A stretch of DNA of 60,000 bases from Liolophura sinensis (GCF_032854445.1 NW_027017962.1:64001-124000), one strand, 5' to 3'; numbered from the stretch's first letter, positions 24,001-36,422 are shown. Made by a program: numbers and translations. The notes: generated by a model from the letters alone, not told the origin.

Positions 24001-24599
24001 ACCCTAACACACTACACATGTGCACGTCGCACAATAGATACATGACATCATGTAGGTAAAATCTGGGGACTGAATGTAGGGCCTAGTTGATATTTAAATA
24101 TTTCAGTTGTGTTGAATTTTATTAAGTTAATTGTACTTGTTTTTTTATGCCCTGCTATTTAACAAATGGATCGGATTGAAAAGAAACGACCAGTTGTTCT
24201 CTTCATAAAAGTACATTATGCCTTGCTTTCAAAAGTTTGACGTTGGTAACGATGTGAATTTGCGTCTGGGGAATATATTTAGGCGGGCAATTTAAATTGA
24301 TTGAATGAGTTTTTCAACAAAACTTTTATGGGATCGAAACTCTTATATTCACAATACCGGAGCTATGTCAGATTTAGCATGTCCTAGATGGGTGCATATG
24401 TTGTTAGAATTGTGTATAGTTTGTTCAGGAAACAGCTTAATTAAGCCTGGTGTGATGTAGACCTAGTCCGGAAGAGAGGGGTGGCCCTGGAGATAAGCTG
24501 TAACGGCTCCCCAGATGTCACGTATATATCAATATGCGCCCGGGACACCCCGTCAGCTTCCACAGATGGCGTTATGGTAGGTAGCACTCTTTTAGGGCC
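21071..24599. other. Gene-poor region
   Basis: No recognisable coding sequence on either strand. Contains one SINE fragment (separate entry). Several open stretches of 60-90 codons have no recognisable family and no splice context. Confidence 0.5.
22225..22310 (+). mobile_element. SINE family A, tail fragment
   Basis: TGCCCGGTTTCCTTCCACCA, TATAACTGAAATATTTTTGA and GTACTGCATAAAACACCAAT match the 3' half of the element at 14638-14878. Confidence 0.7.
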
Positions 24600-24805
24600 T
24601 TGATGGGGAGGGGTCTCAAGGTGGCGAGATGGGTCCCCGGACGGCGTGATCAGTCTCCGGACGGGGTGATAGGCCCCCGGTCGGCGTGATGGGCCCCAGG
24701 TCGGCGTGATGGGCACCCAGATGCATGGTGTGATGTCTCAAGATGACGAGATGGGTCCCCGGTTGGCGTGATAGGCCCTCGGTCGGCGTGATGGGTCCTC
24801 AGATG
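24600..24805. repeat. Irregular GC-rich tandem repeat of about 20 bp
   Basis: Repeated motif GGTCGGCGTGATGGG(C/T)CC with variants (GGACGGCGTGATCAGTCTCC and similar). About eight to ten degenerate units. Produces spurious minus-strand frames rich in Pro, Arg and His. Confidence 0.7.
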
Positions 24806-26261
24806 TTGATCATGGGCTGTCTTGGCCGTAATGATTTGCCCTAGAATTGTGCTACCAGGCAGCGAGCGCACTGTGTGTACATGTGCCGTATTATGCGAAA
24901 ATAACGAACTTAATGTAATCCATGCATATCAACCGTCCTATCAACCGCTTTTTGTCACTGTGGAGTCACTGTATAAATTCCTCGCCCCATCGAGGCTGAA
25001 TGGGATTGAACAGACACTTGTGTAATTAGCAAGCATCTCAACCAATCACCAACCGTACCTTAACTACTTGATACAGGTGCATCAGCCACAATTAAATTAC
25101 TATGCTACAGACAGTTTGCCACCCACGTGAATGGCGCTTGTATTGCAAGATGCTGTTTTTACATTTAGTAGGGCACAAGAGCAGACATATTGTGAATTTT
25201 GGTGACAGTTTTGACAGTTGTGTATACAGCCTTCTCCAGGTAGTGCACAGCACAAATACTACAGTCCATGCTGCACAAAATAATATTCGAGAAGGGGAAA
25301 CGCAATGAGATGTTCATTTTATGGATTGGTAACTTTTATACTGTTCAGATTAAGAGTAACAAAGTTTCCACCTTCGCGCGTTTTAAAGGAAACTACAGAC
25401 TCTGCAGTAAATGGGGTTTTGTAGATGATACATCTTTTCTGGGTCTGTATTCACACAAGGACCAAAAAGGTTTGCTGTACATGGTGTCTGTAACATAAGA
25501 GGGATAGTTTCAATTTTCACATTGTAAGTTATCCTTACCTGGATAGTAATATACCTATAGTAATATACTTATATACCTTCATATATCCGATAGTAAGGGC
25601 CCTGCATAAGGCGAGTACATATCTCACCTTGTAGTATTTGCTTGATCCTGTGTGTTACGTGATGATTTCAATCAACCTCACAAGTTATTACTGCAAAAAC
25701 TGGCCCGTCGGACATATTTCGTCTGATCCCTTCTCTCCTCTTTTACATTGAGTACAGTTCTCTTGTAAGTAAAAGTGAACGGCGTGTTCAGAATCTCAAG
25801 CACTCTGCTTCATACGTGTGTGTAATTCCGTCTATCTCATGGCTAGTTCTTTGGTGGTTTGTGTTGAATGTCTAACTGAGAGTTGGTCTAACGTTTATTA
25901 TGGTAAACGGCTGCATGGTACTTACGGATGTTTGTTTCGACGCCTAGAATCAAAATGTCGTAATATCGCCTTATTAAGGATGTTTTCAATTGCCTTGCGC
26001 TATAAATAATTAATACCCAATGAGAAATAAAATTGTATTTTCCCTCGTTCTTGTATATTTATTCAAACAGTAGCCTGACAGCATCACAATTCAAATGATA
26101 TTCAGAAAATTTAAATAAAGGAAATATTTACATGCCTTAATTGCATATTTACCATTGATTAAAAATAAACACTTAAAAGGCAAACATATGTTTGACACAT
26201 TAATATTCCAGGCCTTTGGTGCCATTTGTCTGACCATGATCATGTCATTCTCTCTGGAATC

Positions 26262-27165
26262 ACATGCGTGCACAGACGACAAAACTGAACAACACGACAA
26301 CCTCAGCTTATATTCACTGCAATCACATGCATGCACAGACGACAAGTGAACAACACGACAACCTCAGCTTATATTCAGTACAATCACATGCATGCACAGA
26401 CGACAATTGAACAACACGACAACCTCAGCTTATATTCAGTGCAATCACATGCATGCACAGACGACAATTGAACAACACGACAACCTCAGCTTATATTCAG
26501 TGCAATCACATGCATGCACAGACGACAGCTGAACAACACGACAACCTTAGCTTATGTTCACTGCAATCACGTGCATGCACAGACGACAATTGAACAACAC
26601 GACAACCTCAGCTTATATTCAGTGCAATCACATGCATGCACAGACGACAATTGAACAACACGACAACCTCAGCTTATATTCAGTGCAATCACATGCATGC
26701 ACAGACGACAGCTGAACAACACGACAACCTCAGCTTATATTCAGTGCAATCACATGCGTGCACAGACGACAAATGAACAACACGACAACCTCAGCTTATA
26801 TTCAGTGCAATCACATGCATCCACAGACGACAGCTGAGCAACACGACAACCTCAGCTTATGTTCACTGTAATCACATGCATGCACAGACGACAATTGAAC
26901 AACACGACAACCTCAGCTTATATTCAGTGCAATCACATGCGTGCACAGACGACAATTGAACAACACGACAACCCCAGCTTATATTCAGTGCAATCACATG
27001 CATGCACAGACGACAATTGAACAACACGCCAACCTCAGCTTATATTCAGTGCAATCACATGCGTGCACAGACGACAATTGAACAACACGACAACCTCAGC
27101 TTATATTCAGTGCAATCACATGCGTGCACAGACGACAGCTGAGCAACACGACAACCTCAGCTTAT
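26262..27165. repeat. 61-bp minisatellite (about 15 units)
   Basis: Unit: ACAACACGACAACCTCAGCT, TATATTCAGTGCAATCACAT, GCATGCACAGACGACAATTG. Units vary between CAATTG, CAGCTG and CAAATG, and between GCATGC and GCGTGC. Intergenic, about 340 bp downstream of the intact FkbM gene. Confidence 0.95.
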
Positions 27166-27502
27166 ATTCATTTGTTCCCTGTATATATGGTGCTATTATG
27201 AATATTAGTGTTTTATATATTACAACAAGAATTGGAGTTCTAGTATTTCTACATGACAAAAACGTGACACTGATCCACATGTCTGTAGTATCCAAAACGT
27301 GTGATTTCTCCTGTCTGTATTATCCCAAACGAGTGGTCTGATCATCGATTTCAGTCAAAACCTACAAGTGGAATGAAATAGATAATTCAGAGCATGCGAC
27401 CTCGACTACAGGACTTGATGCTGTGTCGCTATAGTAAGATAGAAAACCGGGCGACAACTACGTTTACCAGCTTAACAACATTTTACAGGTTGTGTGTCAA
27501 AG

Positions 27503-28699
27503 TCAGTTTTCCTTGATCCAAACCAGATGTGAAGGCCAACTGTCGTTTTCTAAACCCATAAACATCTGCGAATGTCTGGTCGATATTTTGGGAATGTAAC
27601 CACGCTCCTGTAAGAATCGAACTCCACGAGACCTTCCGAGTTGTTCCCCTTTGTTCGGAGAAAACACCATGAACACGTACTTAATCTGCCGCACATCGAA
27701 GAGTCGATCCGCTAGATGTAGAACACCATATTCTTCGCCACCAATGTCCATCTTTAAAATGGCGCTTTTGAACTTCACATACGGCACAATGTCCTCTAAG
27801 CGCATTGTTTTTATAATTAAGTGATCATGTCGGTCTTTGTCGGTAATAATGTCCTTGTCGATTGCTATAGGATACGCCGCTCCGATATCTCCTTCAGGTA
27901 TTTCCATGCGGGCATAGCCTCGCTCTGGCATAATCGCCGCTTGTATGATTGAAACTCTATCCCGGAAGTTATTTATCTCTACCGACCGTTTCATGCGGAT
28001 GGCGGTGAAGTGATTTGCCTCCACAGCCACCACGGGCCGCCCCATGGAGGCCGCGACAAGGGAGTAGGTGCCGAGGTTTGCGCCAATATCAATCAATCCC
28101 AGCTCTGAATCTGACGTCAGCGCCACCTTAAAGTCCTCCAAAGTGTCCTCATCCCACGTGCCATTAAACAACAGCGATCTTGAAATAATGGCGTCCTCAT
28201 TTGGGGGATAGATACAGATCTTAACCTGGGGGGTGGCGGCTGCCCGTAACGGGACACAAGCCAAGCTGTTAAGGGATCTGTCCTTATCAGCCAGATCCCC
28301 CACGGGCTCTCCTGAACGGACCACATTTCCTGACGGACTCTCCGCATCTTGCACTTCACCATTAAAGTTTTTACCACTAAGTCTTCCTGAGGCTTGCAAT
28401 AGGTTCACACGTGGCAACAAGTCATCATCTAAACTGGTGAAAAAGTTGTTCTGTCCACGCTGCCTGATCAATACATATATCAGACAACCAATAACAACGA
28501 ACGCCAGAATTTGCCAAGACTTTACCTTGCGACGCATACTTGTGAGAAATGCCATACCATAACTTCCGTGTAGGTCTCTGGTGCTGAGGCAGGTATCCGC
28601 TACCGAAACACGCTGGGCTGACGAATGAAGTTTGTTCCTTCCTCCAGGTGAATGATTCTTTAAGCCTCCGTGCACCTTTGGTTGTATATCACGCTGCAT
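27503..28699 (-). CDS. FkbM-type methyltransferase, type II membrane protein, intact
   Basis: A single open frame of 398 codons. Residues 61-79 are a hydrophobic helix preceded by a basic stretch (MRRKVK), predicting a type II signal-anchored protein with a lumenal C-terminus. After a low-complexity stalk, residues about 160-398 resemble the FkbM methyltransferase domain (Methyltransf_21): SAM motif I DIGANLGTYSLVAASMGRP (204-222), motif II-like VAVEAN (224-229), and LKMDIGGEEYGVL (315-327), matching the family's K-x-D-x-E-G-x-E element with Gly for the first Glu. The family does SAM-dependent O-methylation; the acceptor here is unknown. ATG at 28699 is the first in frame; M49 or M55, nearer the membrane helix, could also be the start. 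Apparently intronless. Lies head-to-head with a degenerate paralogue 2.2 kb away. Confidence 0.8.
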   Translation of the reverse strand: MQRDIQPKVHGGLKNHSPGGRNKLHSSAQRVSVADTCLSTRDLHGSYGMAFLTSMRRKVKSWQILAFVVIGCLIYVLIRQRGQNNFFTSLDDDLLPRVNLLQASGRLSGKNFNGEVQDAESPSGNVVRSGEPVGDLADKDRSLNSLACVPLRAAATPQVKICIYPPNEDAIISRSLLFNGTWDEDTLEDFKVALTSDSELGLIDIGANLGTYSLVAASMGRPVVAVEANHFTAIRMKRSVEINNFRDRVSIIQAAIMPERGYARMEIPEGDIGAAYPIAIDKDIITDKDRHDHLIIKTMRLEDIVPYVKFKSAILKMDIGGEEYGVLHLADRLFDVRQIKYVFMVFSPNKGEQLGRSRGVRFLQERGYIPKISTRHSQMFMGLENDSWPSHLVWIKEN

Positions 28700-30640
28700 C
28701 TGATGACAGGTATGCGTGCGTACCCGTATGGGCCTTCATAAACTGCTGAGTGACTGGTGACAGTATGGCTAGGATAGTCCCCCCCCCCCCACAAAAATCC
28801 ACCAACGACCCTATTCTCCTATTATTCTGTTCAGGTGACAGCTGCTTATACCGTACAACTGGATGGCTTACATCTCGTCAGTAAACAGAGCCATTCATTT
28901 CGTATGAGCAATATTCCACTAACTTCTACCAAGACACAAATACTTATAAAATAAACATATTCACAAGTTTACCCTTCATTAAAGTATGGCTACACAATCC
29001 TTTCATGTTATTGTCTGTTTTACATAAGCTTCATTTAATTTTGAGGCTAAACCGCGCACCTTATATCTTGGTTATAATATGTGAGTACAACTGACCAGAT
29101 ATATTGATCACGTGGTAACACGTGCAACAAAAATAGACTTTTTTTCTGTCGGGCTTTGAAAGATCCAGGCCTATAAACTTATTCAGATCAATGAAAAGTC
29201 ATTTCTGTTATTCGCTAATATACATATTTTCCACATGCATTCATACAATACATTGTTGCGTTTCCAATCAAATCCTTAATACACATCTTCACTAAACCCG
29301 GCAGCCAGCAGTTATGTTCCCTTTTGAAGCCTCTGTACAGAAGCGACATACCGGTATTTCAAGTTTCAGTAAAAGCTTAAGGCCCAAAGATCTGGAATAG
29401 ATTGCTTTAAATACCAATCTGTCGCCTTCTCTTTTTAAGTCTAAAATTCGTGAATATTGGCAGCAAGGATTAGCGGCGTCTTAATCGGTGTATCCAGTTT
29501 ATTGTAATCCATTAGCTGTGTATTTTTGTCTTGGATTTGTTTTAATTAAAATACCATTCTTTCTATAAAGAAAAACATTGTTTGTCAGATACTGGTGAAA
29601 TAAACCACGAATAATAAGCAACTACGTTCAGTGGTATAAATACATGATTCTTAACGACGTTCATGTAGTCTGCAATAATAATCCAACCTAACAATTCATA
29701 CATTTAAATTGGTTTATGTTCAAGACAGCTGTTAAAACGGTTATTTTAGACATATGTCTTTCCGTCCACCTGTTAAGCCGTACGTCCGTCAGACAGTCCT
29801 ACTCGTCAGACCTACATGTGGCTTTGTTAACTTTTTATGTATCTCAACATTCCATGGTAATGGTTTAAAACCTCTTACATATCTAACACATTATGTGTTA
29901 GACATGAATTATGAGTTTACAGTGTGCTGCTCATTTTATCTAAACCTTGAGGATTTCTACACGCAATCAAAAAAATCGCCATACTATGTAAGCCACTACT
30001 ATGGTCGACTTTCGTCTCTGAGACTTTCTCTTCTCGACCCCCATCCTCATATAATATCACATGCATGGGTGAGACAATTTGATATCAAATGTACCGTACT
30101 CAACAGACCCTCTTAAAGTGTCAGATGTGCCGACCAGGCGCATGTAGACAAGGATATCTTCCCTGTTAAGAGAATACACAGACAGAGTGAGAAGAAAGTC
30201 AATAACGTTATCTTTGGCGAAAGTCAAATACTTGTCAAATCGATAGGTGAGGTGCAATATGTTACTGGTTCATGTGCGGGGCTGAATTATACGTGAGGCA
30301 AGCTGAGTATATACATACACATATATACACAGAGCAATATATAAGGTGGACAGGCATCGTGTGCTGAAGATAAAATTCTACAATCTCTCCTCTGGATCGA
30401 AACAACAGAGAAAATGGTATGTAGATGTAAGTGTAGCTAAAACACCACCATAGTTTCCGTGGGTAACGTGGGAAGCTTAATTCTTGAATATGTACAAATT
30501 ATCCTGACATACGTGTACCACACAAACGTTGTCACATGATCAATGATCGGAACCATTAGACTGTTGAGTTGAATACGGAAGACTGAAAACGAGGAGCACC
30601 TTTTGCTTGAAAGCCTTTGTGTGTGGAAAATTGAAAAACC
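28700..30640. other. Region between the two FkbM paralogues
   Basis: Would contain both promoters if both copies are transcribed. A run of eleven C lies near 28780. AT-rich elsewhere. A 120-codon plus-strand frame at 29754-30116 has no recognisable family. Confidence 0.4.
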
Positions 30641-30905
30641 GAGACTGAAGGACAGTTAGTGTGTGCCACCTGAGTACTTCGTGTGTGTCGTTTGAACAGT
30701 TCGTGTGTGTTGTTGTAATAGTTTGAGTTGAACAGTTAGCGTGTGCCTCTTGAAAAGTTCGTGTATGTCGTTGAACGATCAGTGTGTGCCTCTTCCACAG
30801 TTCGTGCATGTCGTTTGAGCAGTCAGTGTGTGCCTCTTCCACAGTCTGTGAATGTCGTTTGAGCAGTCAGTGTGTGCCACTTCAACACTTCGTGAGTGTT
30901 TTTGA
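30640..30905. repeat. Degenerate tandem repeat of about 30-60 bp
   Basis: Recurring CAGTGTGTGCCTCTTCCACA, GTTCGTGTGTGTCGTTTGA and TTTGAGCAGTCAGTGTGTGC blocks immediately upstream of the degenerate FkbM paralogue. Irregular spacing. Confidence 0.7.
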
Positions 30906-30917
30906 ATAGTTCGAGTA

Positions 30918-32478
30918 TTGCCGTTTGAAACTATAGAACCCAGGCTTTACGTTCCCAGCAAGCCAGCTAACATCAGATGCCCGGCAAAGTACTTGTTGGT
31001 TGCTCTGATTATTGTCTCCCTGGTCATAGCACTTTTGGGATACCTGGCCAGAGAGAGACACACTTCAGCTGTAGTAGCGCTACCCGCTGATGCACCCATG
31101 GAGGAGCAGCAGTCAGGGTCTGCCTTCATGGACACCGCGAATAACTACAAACCTTTGACAAAAGAAGGGGAAAAGGAACTGACCCTTCAAGACGCACCAA
31201 AACGCGAGGAAGACAACGTTTTCATACAAGTGGGCTCAGTGGCACAGGCATCTTTTCAAAACAAAACAGGGAGCCAAGAAACGAATTATTTGGAGCCTGT
31301 AAGCGTTTGGCAAGCTGTTGAAGACAACATGCCGCAAACATCACAAATACCAGCGAATCACCCCGTCACCCAGTCAACGGTAAACAACGATTCTGGAGAT
31401 TTGGGTTTACTGGGACGCCCTTTGGTCAACGTTATGGTCAAATGAAAAAGAGAAAACGGCATGGAACGAAACGGAGAGTTTAAGTGGAAACAATACGACA
31501 ATTATCAGCAGCAACGGCTCACGGTATGGGTCAGAACAGGCAGTCCTTAAAAGTGGGTTGACTCGAGAAATCACCAGGACGGCACACTCGAGGGTAACTG
31601 CACTGCTGCCCTCCATGCCTCAATACCAGCAGCACCCGGCTCCTGGGCGCTACGATCATTTTGGTAATCGGATACTCTCATCGCCACCACCTACGAAAAC
31701 AGCGACTCTTCCTCCTATCGGAAACTTGCCGCCTCCTTGTGACGATTATCCGTCATCTTATGTGAAAGATTTCGTATCACACGCCCTCCACACCGGAGAC
31801 AAAGAGGATCGATACATTCTGCAGGACTTCGAGAGAGCCGTAAAGTCTAACCAGGAGTTAGGCATCATTGAGATCGGCGTTGACCTTGCCATGTACAGTC
31901 TGGTCGCTGCCAGTATGGGGAGGCCAGCAGTTGTTCTGCAGCCTAACCACATCTGCGCACAAAATCTTAGGAAAATGCTACAACTAAATGTACTGTCTGA
32001 TTTAGTCACTGTGAAAGAGCTAGGTATTTCGGACAAGAAAGGGTTTGGTAGATTCATTATAGAAGGTCATGAAAATGTCGTTATTCCTGTGTCCGAATCT
32101 GACGTAACGTTAGAGAGGCTGGACAATCACGTGATCGTCAACACTGTTACACTCGATGGCGTCACTGAGTACGTTAGATTTCAAAAGGCTATCCTCAAAG
32201 TTAACACCGGGCGATTTCATCCGTCCATGTTTACAGCTGCAACAGAACTTTTTAGTAAAATAAAGATCCACTACGTATTTATGAACTGGAAATATGATAA
32301 AGCCAACGAAGAGTCTGCCATCAGGACGATTTCTTTCCTCAAGAGTCAGGAGTTAGAACCCAGATCTCGACTTAAAAACGGTTTCGGTCTCATTACTGCT
32401 TTCTATAGGTATTGGCCAGAACACGTGATTTGGGGTGAACAAATTTCCTTGGTAAATAACATACAGTATGTACACTAA
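30918..32478 (+). pseudogene. FkbM-type methyltransferase paralogue, frameshifted and motif-degenerate
   Basis: Two overlapping frames. The first (about 30906-31445) encodes a membrane helix (YLLVALIIVSLVIALLGYLA) and a polar stalk. The second, open from 31384 to the stop at 32478, encodes the domain. A shift between them within 31384-31445 would give a protein laid out like the gene at 27503-28699. There is no ATG ahead of the membrane helix in frame; an upstream exon is possible, since an acceptor-like TTTTTGAATAG precedes 30912. The cofactor motif reads EIGVDLAMYSLVAASMGRP (from 31870) against DIGANLGTYSLVAASMGRP in the intact copy; VEAN has become LQPN and KMDIGGEE has become KVNTGRFH. 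So it is either a pseudogene or a catalytically dead derivative. A sequencing indel cannot be excluded for the frameshift but would not explain the lost motifs. Confidence 0.7.
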
Positions 32479-32776
32479 TGGTGGATTAACTACCTGAGCG
32501 ACTTACCACGATTACGCTTCACATGCAGAATCACGTGGTTTAGCCTTTACCACACAGCATGGCTTTGGTAGGAGATGCCTTCATACGCCGTGCAAAAGCA
32601 TAAACACTTAGCAAAGTGCTATATCCACTAAATCATTCCGTACAGTAACACAATTCTGCTGAGACTTCTATTGTTTGCCTTTATACTAGTAAACTACTAG
32701 AATTTTGTATATACAAATGTACATAAATACTATAGGTGGCTATTTGAGTGACATTTTACGTATCCTTGGGATAACA

Positions 32777-32782
32777 AATAAA
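32777..32782 (+). terminator. Polyadenylation signal AATAAA
   Basis: Canonical hexamer about 300 nt after the stop of the plus-strand FkbM paralogue. Chance occurrence is possible in AT-rich DNA. Confidence 0.35.
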
Positions 32783-33174
32783 ATTTTGTCGAAATATTAA
32801 AACGTCAAACTTGCGATTTCTCAGGGTGTTTTTTTGGAGTATCTTTCAATTTGCACTATGCTAAGCGTATTGGTGGATCGACAAGTTAAAGAAACACCAC
32901 GTATCTGCAAGTTACAAATTAATAGAATATAGGCCTAATGTTGTTTAACTTGCTGAATATCTGACACTTTTCTTCCATGACATCTTACATGAGTGTACGG
33001 GTTTGTTTTGCTCAATTCCTTTCATTTCACACCGAACACATCCATTTCCTTTCTCAGATACATCCATTTCCTTTTCAAGCTTGTACTAGAAGCTGTTCAT
33101 TAAAGGCCTTTCATGTCTAACCTTCAAACGATCAGACGTCTGATTACATTACATCACGCACTACTGTTTACAAT

Positions 33175-35330
33175 GGTAAGTTTGGATCCTTTTTTCGCTG
33201 TCCCCACCAGAACTTTATTTACATTACATCACGCATGTCTGTTTATGATTAGTAACTTAGGGTTCAGTTGTGGCTGTCCCCATCAGTAGTTTTATTACTT
33301 TACAACAAGCACGTCTCTTTGCTTATGATAAGTAACTTTGGATCGAGTTTTCGGTGTCCCCACCGGTAGTTTTATTACTTTACAACAAGCACGTCTCTTT
33401 GCTTATGATTAGTAAGTTTGGATCGAGTTTTCGCTGTTCCCACCGGTAGTTTGATTACTTTACAACACGCACGCCTCTTTGCTTATGATTGGTAAGTTTG
33501 GATCGAGTTTTCGCTGTCCCCACCAGCAGTTTGATTACTTTACAACACGGAGGTCTCTTTGCTTATGATTAGTAAGTTGGGATCGAGTTTTCGGTGTCCC
33601 CACCAGCAGTTTGATTACTTTACAACAAGCACGTCTCTTTGCTTATGATTAGTAAGTTTGGATCGAGTTTTCGGTGTCCCCACCGGTAGTTTGATTATTT
33701 TACAACAAGCACGTCTCTTTGCTTATGATTAGTAAGTTTGGATCGAGTTTTCGCTGTCCCCACCAGCAGTTTGATTACTTTACAACACGGAGGTCTCTTT
33801 GCTTATGATTGGTAAGTTTGGATCGAGTTTTCGCTGTTCCCACCAGTAGTTTGATTACTTTACAACACGCATGTCTCTTTGCTTATGATTGATAAGTTTG
33901 GATCGAGTTTTCGCTGTCCCCACCAGTAGTTTGATTATTTTACAACAAGCACGTCTAGTTGCTTATGATTGGTAAGTTTGGATCGAGTTTTCGCTGTTCC
34001 CACCAGCAGTTTGATTACTTTACAGCACGCACGCCTCTTTGCTTATGATTGGTAAGTTTGGATCGAGTTTTCACTGTTCCCACAAGTAGTTTGATTACTT
34101 TACAACACGGAGGCCTCTTTGCTTATGATTGATAAGTTTGGATCGAATTTTCGGTGTCCCCACCGGTAGTTTGATTACTTTACAACACGGAGGCCTGTTT
34201 GCTTATGATTGATAAGTTTGGATCGAGTTTTCGGTGTCCCCACCAGCAGTTTGATTACTTTACAACACGCAGGTTTCTTTGCTTATGATTAGTAAGTTTG
34301 GATCGAGTTTTCGGTGCCCCCAGCAGTAGTTTTATTACTTTACAACACGCACGCCTCTTTGCTTATGATTGGTAAGTTTGGATCGAGTTTTCACTGTTCC
34401 CACCAGTAGTTTGATTACTTTACAACACGCACGTCTCTTTGCTTATGATTAGTAAGTTTGGACCGAGTTTTCGTTGTCCCCACCGGTAGTTTGATTACTT
34501 TACAACACGGAGGCCTGTTTGCTTATGATTGGTAAGTTTGGATCGAGTTTTCGCTGTTGCCACCAGTAGTTTGATTACTTTACAACACGCACGTCTCTTT
34601 GCTTATGATTGGTAAGTTTGGACCGAGTTTTCGTTGTCCCCACCAGTAGTTTGATTACTTTACAGCACGCACGCCTCGTTGCTTATGATTGGTAAGTTTG
34701 GATCGAGTTTTCACTGTTCCCACCAGTAGTTTGATTACTTTACAACACGGAGGTCTCTTTGCTTATGATTGGTAAGTTTGGATCGAGTTTTCACTGTTCC
34801 CACCAGCAGTTTGATTACTTTACAACAAGCACGTCTCTTTGCTTATGATTAGTAAGTTTGGATCGAGTTTTCGCTGTCCCCACCAGTAGTTTGATTACTT
34901 TACAACATGCACGTCTCTTTGCTTATGATTGGTAAGTTTGGATCGAGTTTTCGCTGTTCCCACCAGTAGTTTGATTACTTTACAGCACGCACGCCTCGTT
35001 GCTTATGATTGGTAAGTTTGGATCGAGTTTTCGCTGTCCCCACCAGCAGTTTGATTACTTTACAACAAGTACGTCTCTTTGCTTATGATTAGTAACTCTG
35101 GATCGAGTTTTCGCTGTCCCCACCAGCAGTTTGATTACATTACATCACACAGGTCTGTTCATGATTGATAAGTTTGGATCCATTTTTCGCTGTCCCCACC
35201 AGCAGTTTGATTACTTTACAACACGGAGGCCTGTTTGCTTATGGATGGTAAGTTTGGATCGAGTTTTTGCTGTCCCTCCAGCATTTTGATTACCTCACAA
35301 CGCTGAGGCCAGTTTGCTTATGATCGCTCA
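33175..35330. repeat. 80-bp satellite (about 27 units)
   Basis: Unit: GGTAAGTTTGGATCGAGTTT, TCGCTGTCCCCACCAGTAGT, TTGATTACTTTACAACACGC, ACGTCTCTTTGCTTATGATT. The period is exactly 80 over most of the array, for example GGATCGAG at 33420, 33660 and 33900. Units differ at few positions; the edge units are more diverged. Intergenic. Confidence 0.97.
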
Positions 35331-36029
35331 GGTTAGATCCAGTATCTTGGTAGAACATATGTTACATCCATACTGTGGATGACGACGGCTGTTTCACGAT
35401 TTTGATTTGTGTTTTACGTCATGTTTAAACACCTTCACATTAATGGCAATCGTCATTTGGGGAAAATATATTTGACTTCATTCGCAAGACATCAGAGCAG
35501 TGTGCCTCAAGTGCACGGTCGATGATCGCTATGGTATTATTTTTATCTGATTTACTCTCGTTTTCAGAAGGCAATAAAACGTATAAAACGTGAGTCTAGT
35601 ATGGTAACTTGATAGTGTCTCTTTGTTGCATACCGGTGTCGACGTATTTAAAGTGCTGTATTAGTGGAATACACCAGACATGACACTCCGTCAGTCATTG
35701 TGTATATCGTTCGTTCTGGTCGAAGGTCGAATGAATTAACCAGCATCAGTACGCTTTAGGTCAGCCTACTTGTGCGATCCGTCTCGCAGCTAAAAAAGGC
35801 ATTCCAGTTGAATAGAACTTGAATTTACACACGTAAAACCAAGAAGTGCTATCATAGTTTACAAGCCACGTACATTAGTATTTTAGAACATACTGTAATA
35901 GGGTACAACTTTCACCGGGCCTAATCTATGCGTCGAAACAGACATTCGTATACCATTCGTCAACAAATAAGGCCCTTTCACGTCAATAATCGCAAGGCCT
36001 AGTCCCAAAAACGACGTATAACACAAACC
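35331..36029. other. No feature seen
   Basis: Intergenic sequence without recognisable coding content or repeats. Confidence 0.4.
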
Positions 36030-36260
36030 ACCGAGTGAGTGAGTGCTTGGAGTTTAACGCCGTACTTAACAATTTTTCAGTCATATGATGACGAAGGAGT
36101 CCTTAGGGTGTATGTAATGTGCCCCTTGATGCAGGACGAATTTCCACCGGTCTTTTAGCTCGTGCTGCTTCATTGACACGACTTACCGAAGGCAAGTAAG
36201 CGGCCCCGCCCGAGCCATTGTATTGATACGGGTCAACCAGTCGTACTATCCTCTTCATGC
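36030..36260 (-). mobile_element. SINE family B1, tRNA head missing
   Basis: Reverse orientation: CTTGGAGTTTAACGCCGTAC, TTAACAATTTTTCAGTCATA, CCGAAGGCAAGTAAGCGGCC, GGTCAACCAGTCGTACTATC. Matches the body and tail of the element at 6243-6580. Confidence 0.8.
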
Positions 36261-36261
36261 T

Positions 36262-36422
36262 GTACGCCACATTGCCGTTGTTGACCCATTGCCGTTACTG
36301 ACCCAATGCCGTTACTGACAGTGCAGTTACCGAGCCAGTCGCGTTGCTGACCAATTGCCGTTACTGACCCATTGTCGTTACTGACAGTCCCGTTACTGAC
36401 ACAGTGCCGTTACAGAGCCACT
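36262..36422. repeat. Short tandem repeat of about 18 bp
   Basis: About eight units of (CC)CATTGCCGTTACTGAC with variable ends, abutting the SINE at 36030-36260. Confidence 0.8.

Noticed and set aside
24441-24871. Pro/Arg/His-rich minus-strand frames
   Set aside because: Translation of a degenerate GC-rich tandem repeat.
29754-30116. 120-codon plus-strand frame between the FkbM copies
   Set aside because: No recognisable family, no domain and ordinary composition; likely a chance frame.
33175-35330. CRISPR array
   Set aside because: Spacer-less tandem units in a eukaryotic intergenic region; a satellite, not repeat-spacer architecture. The same applies to the 61-bp array at 26262.
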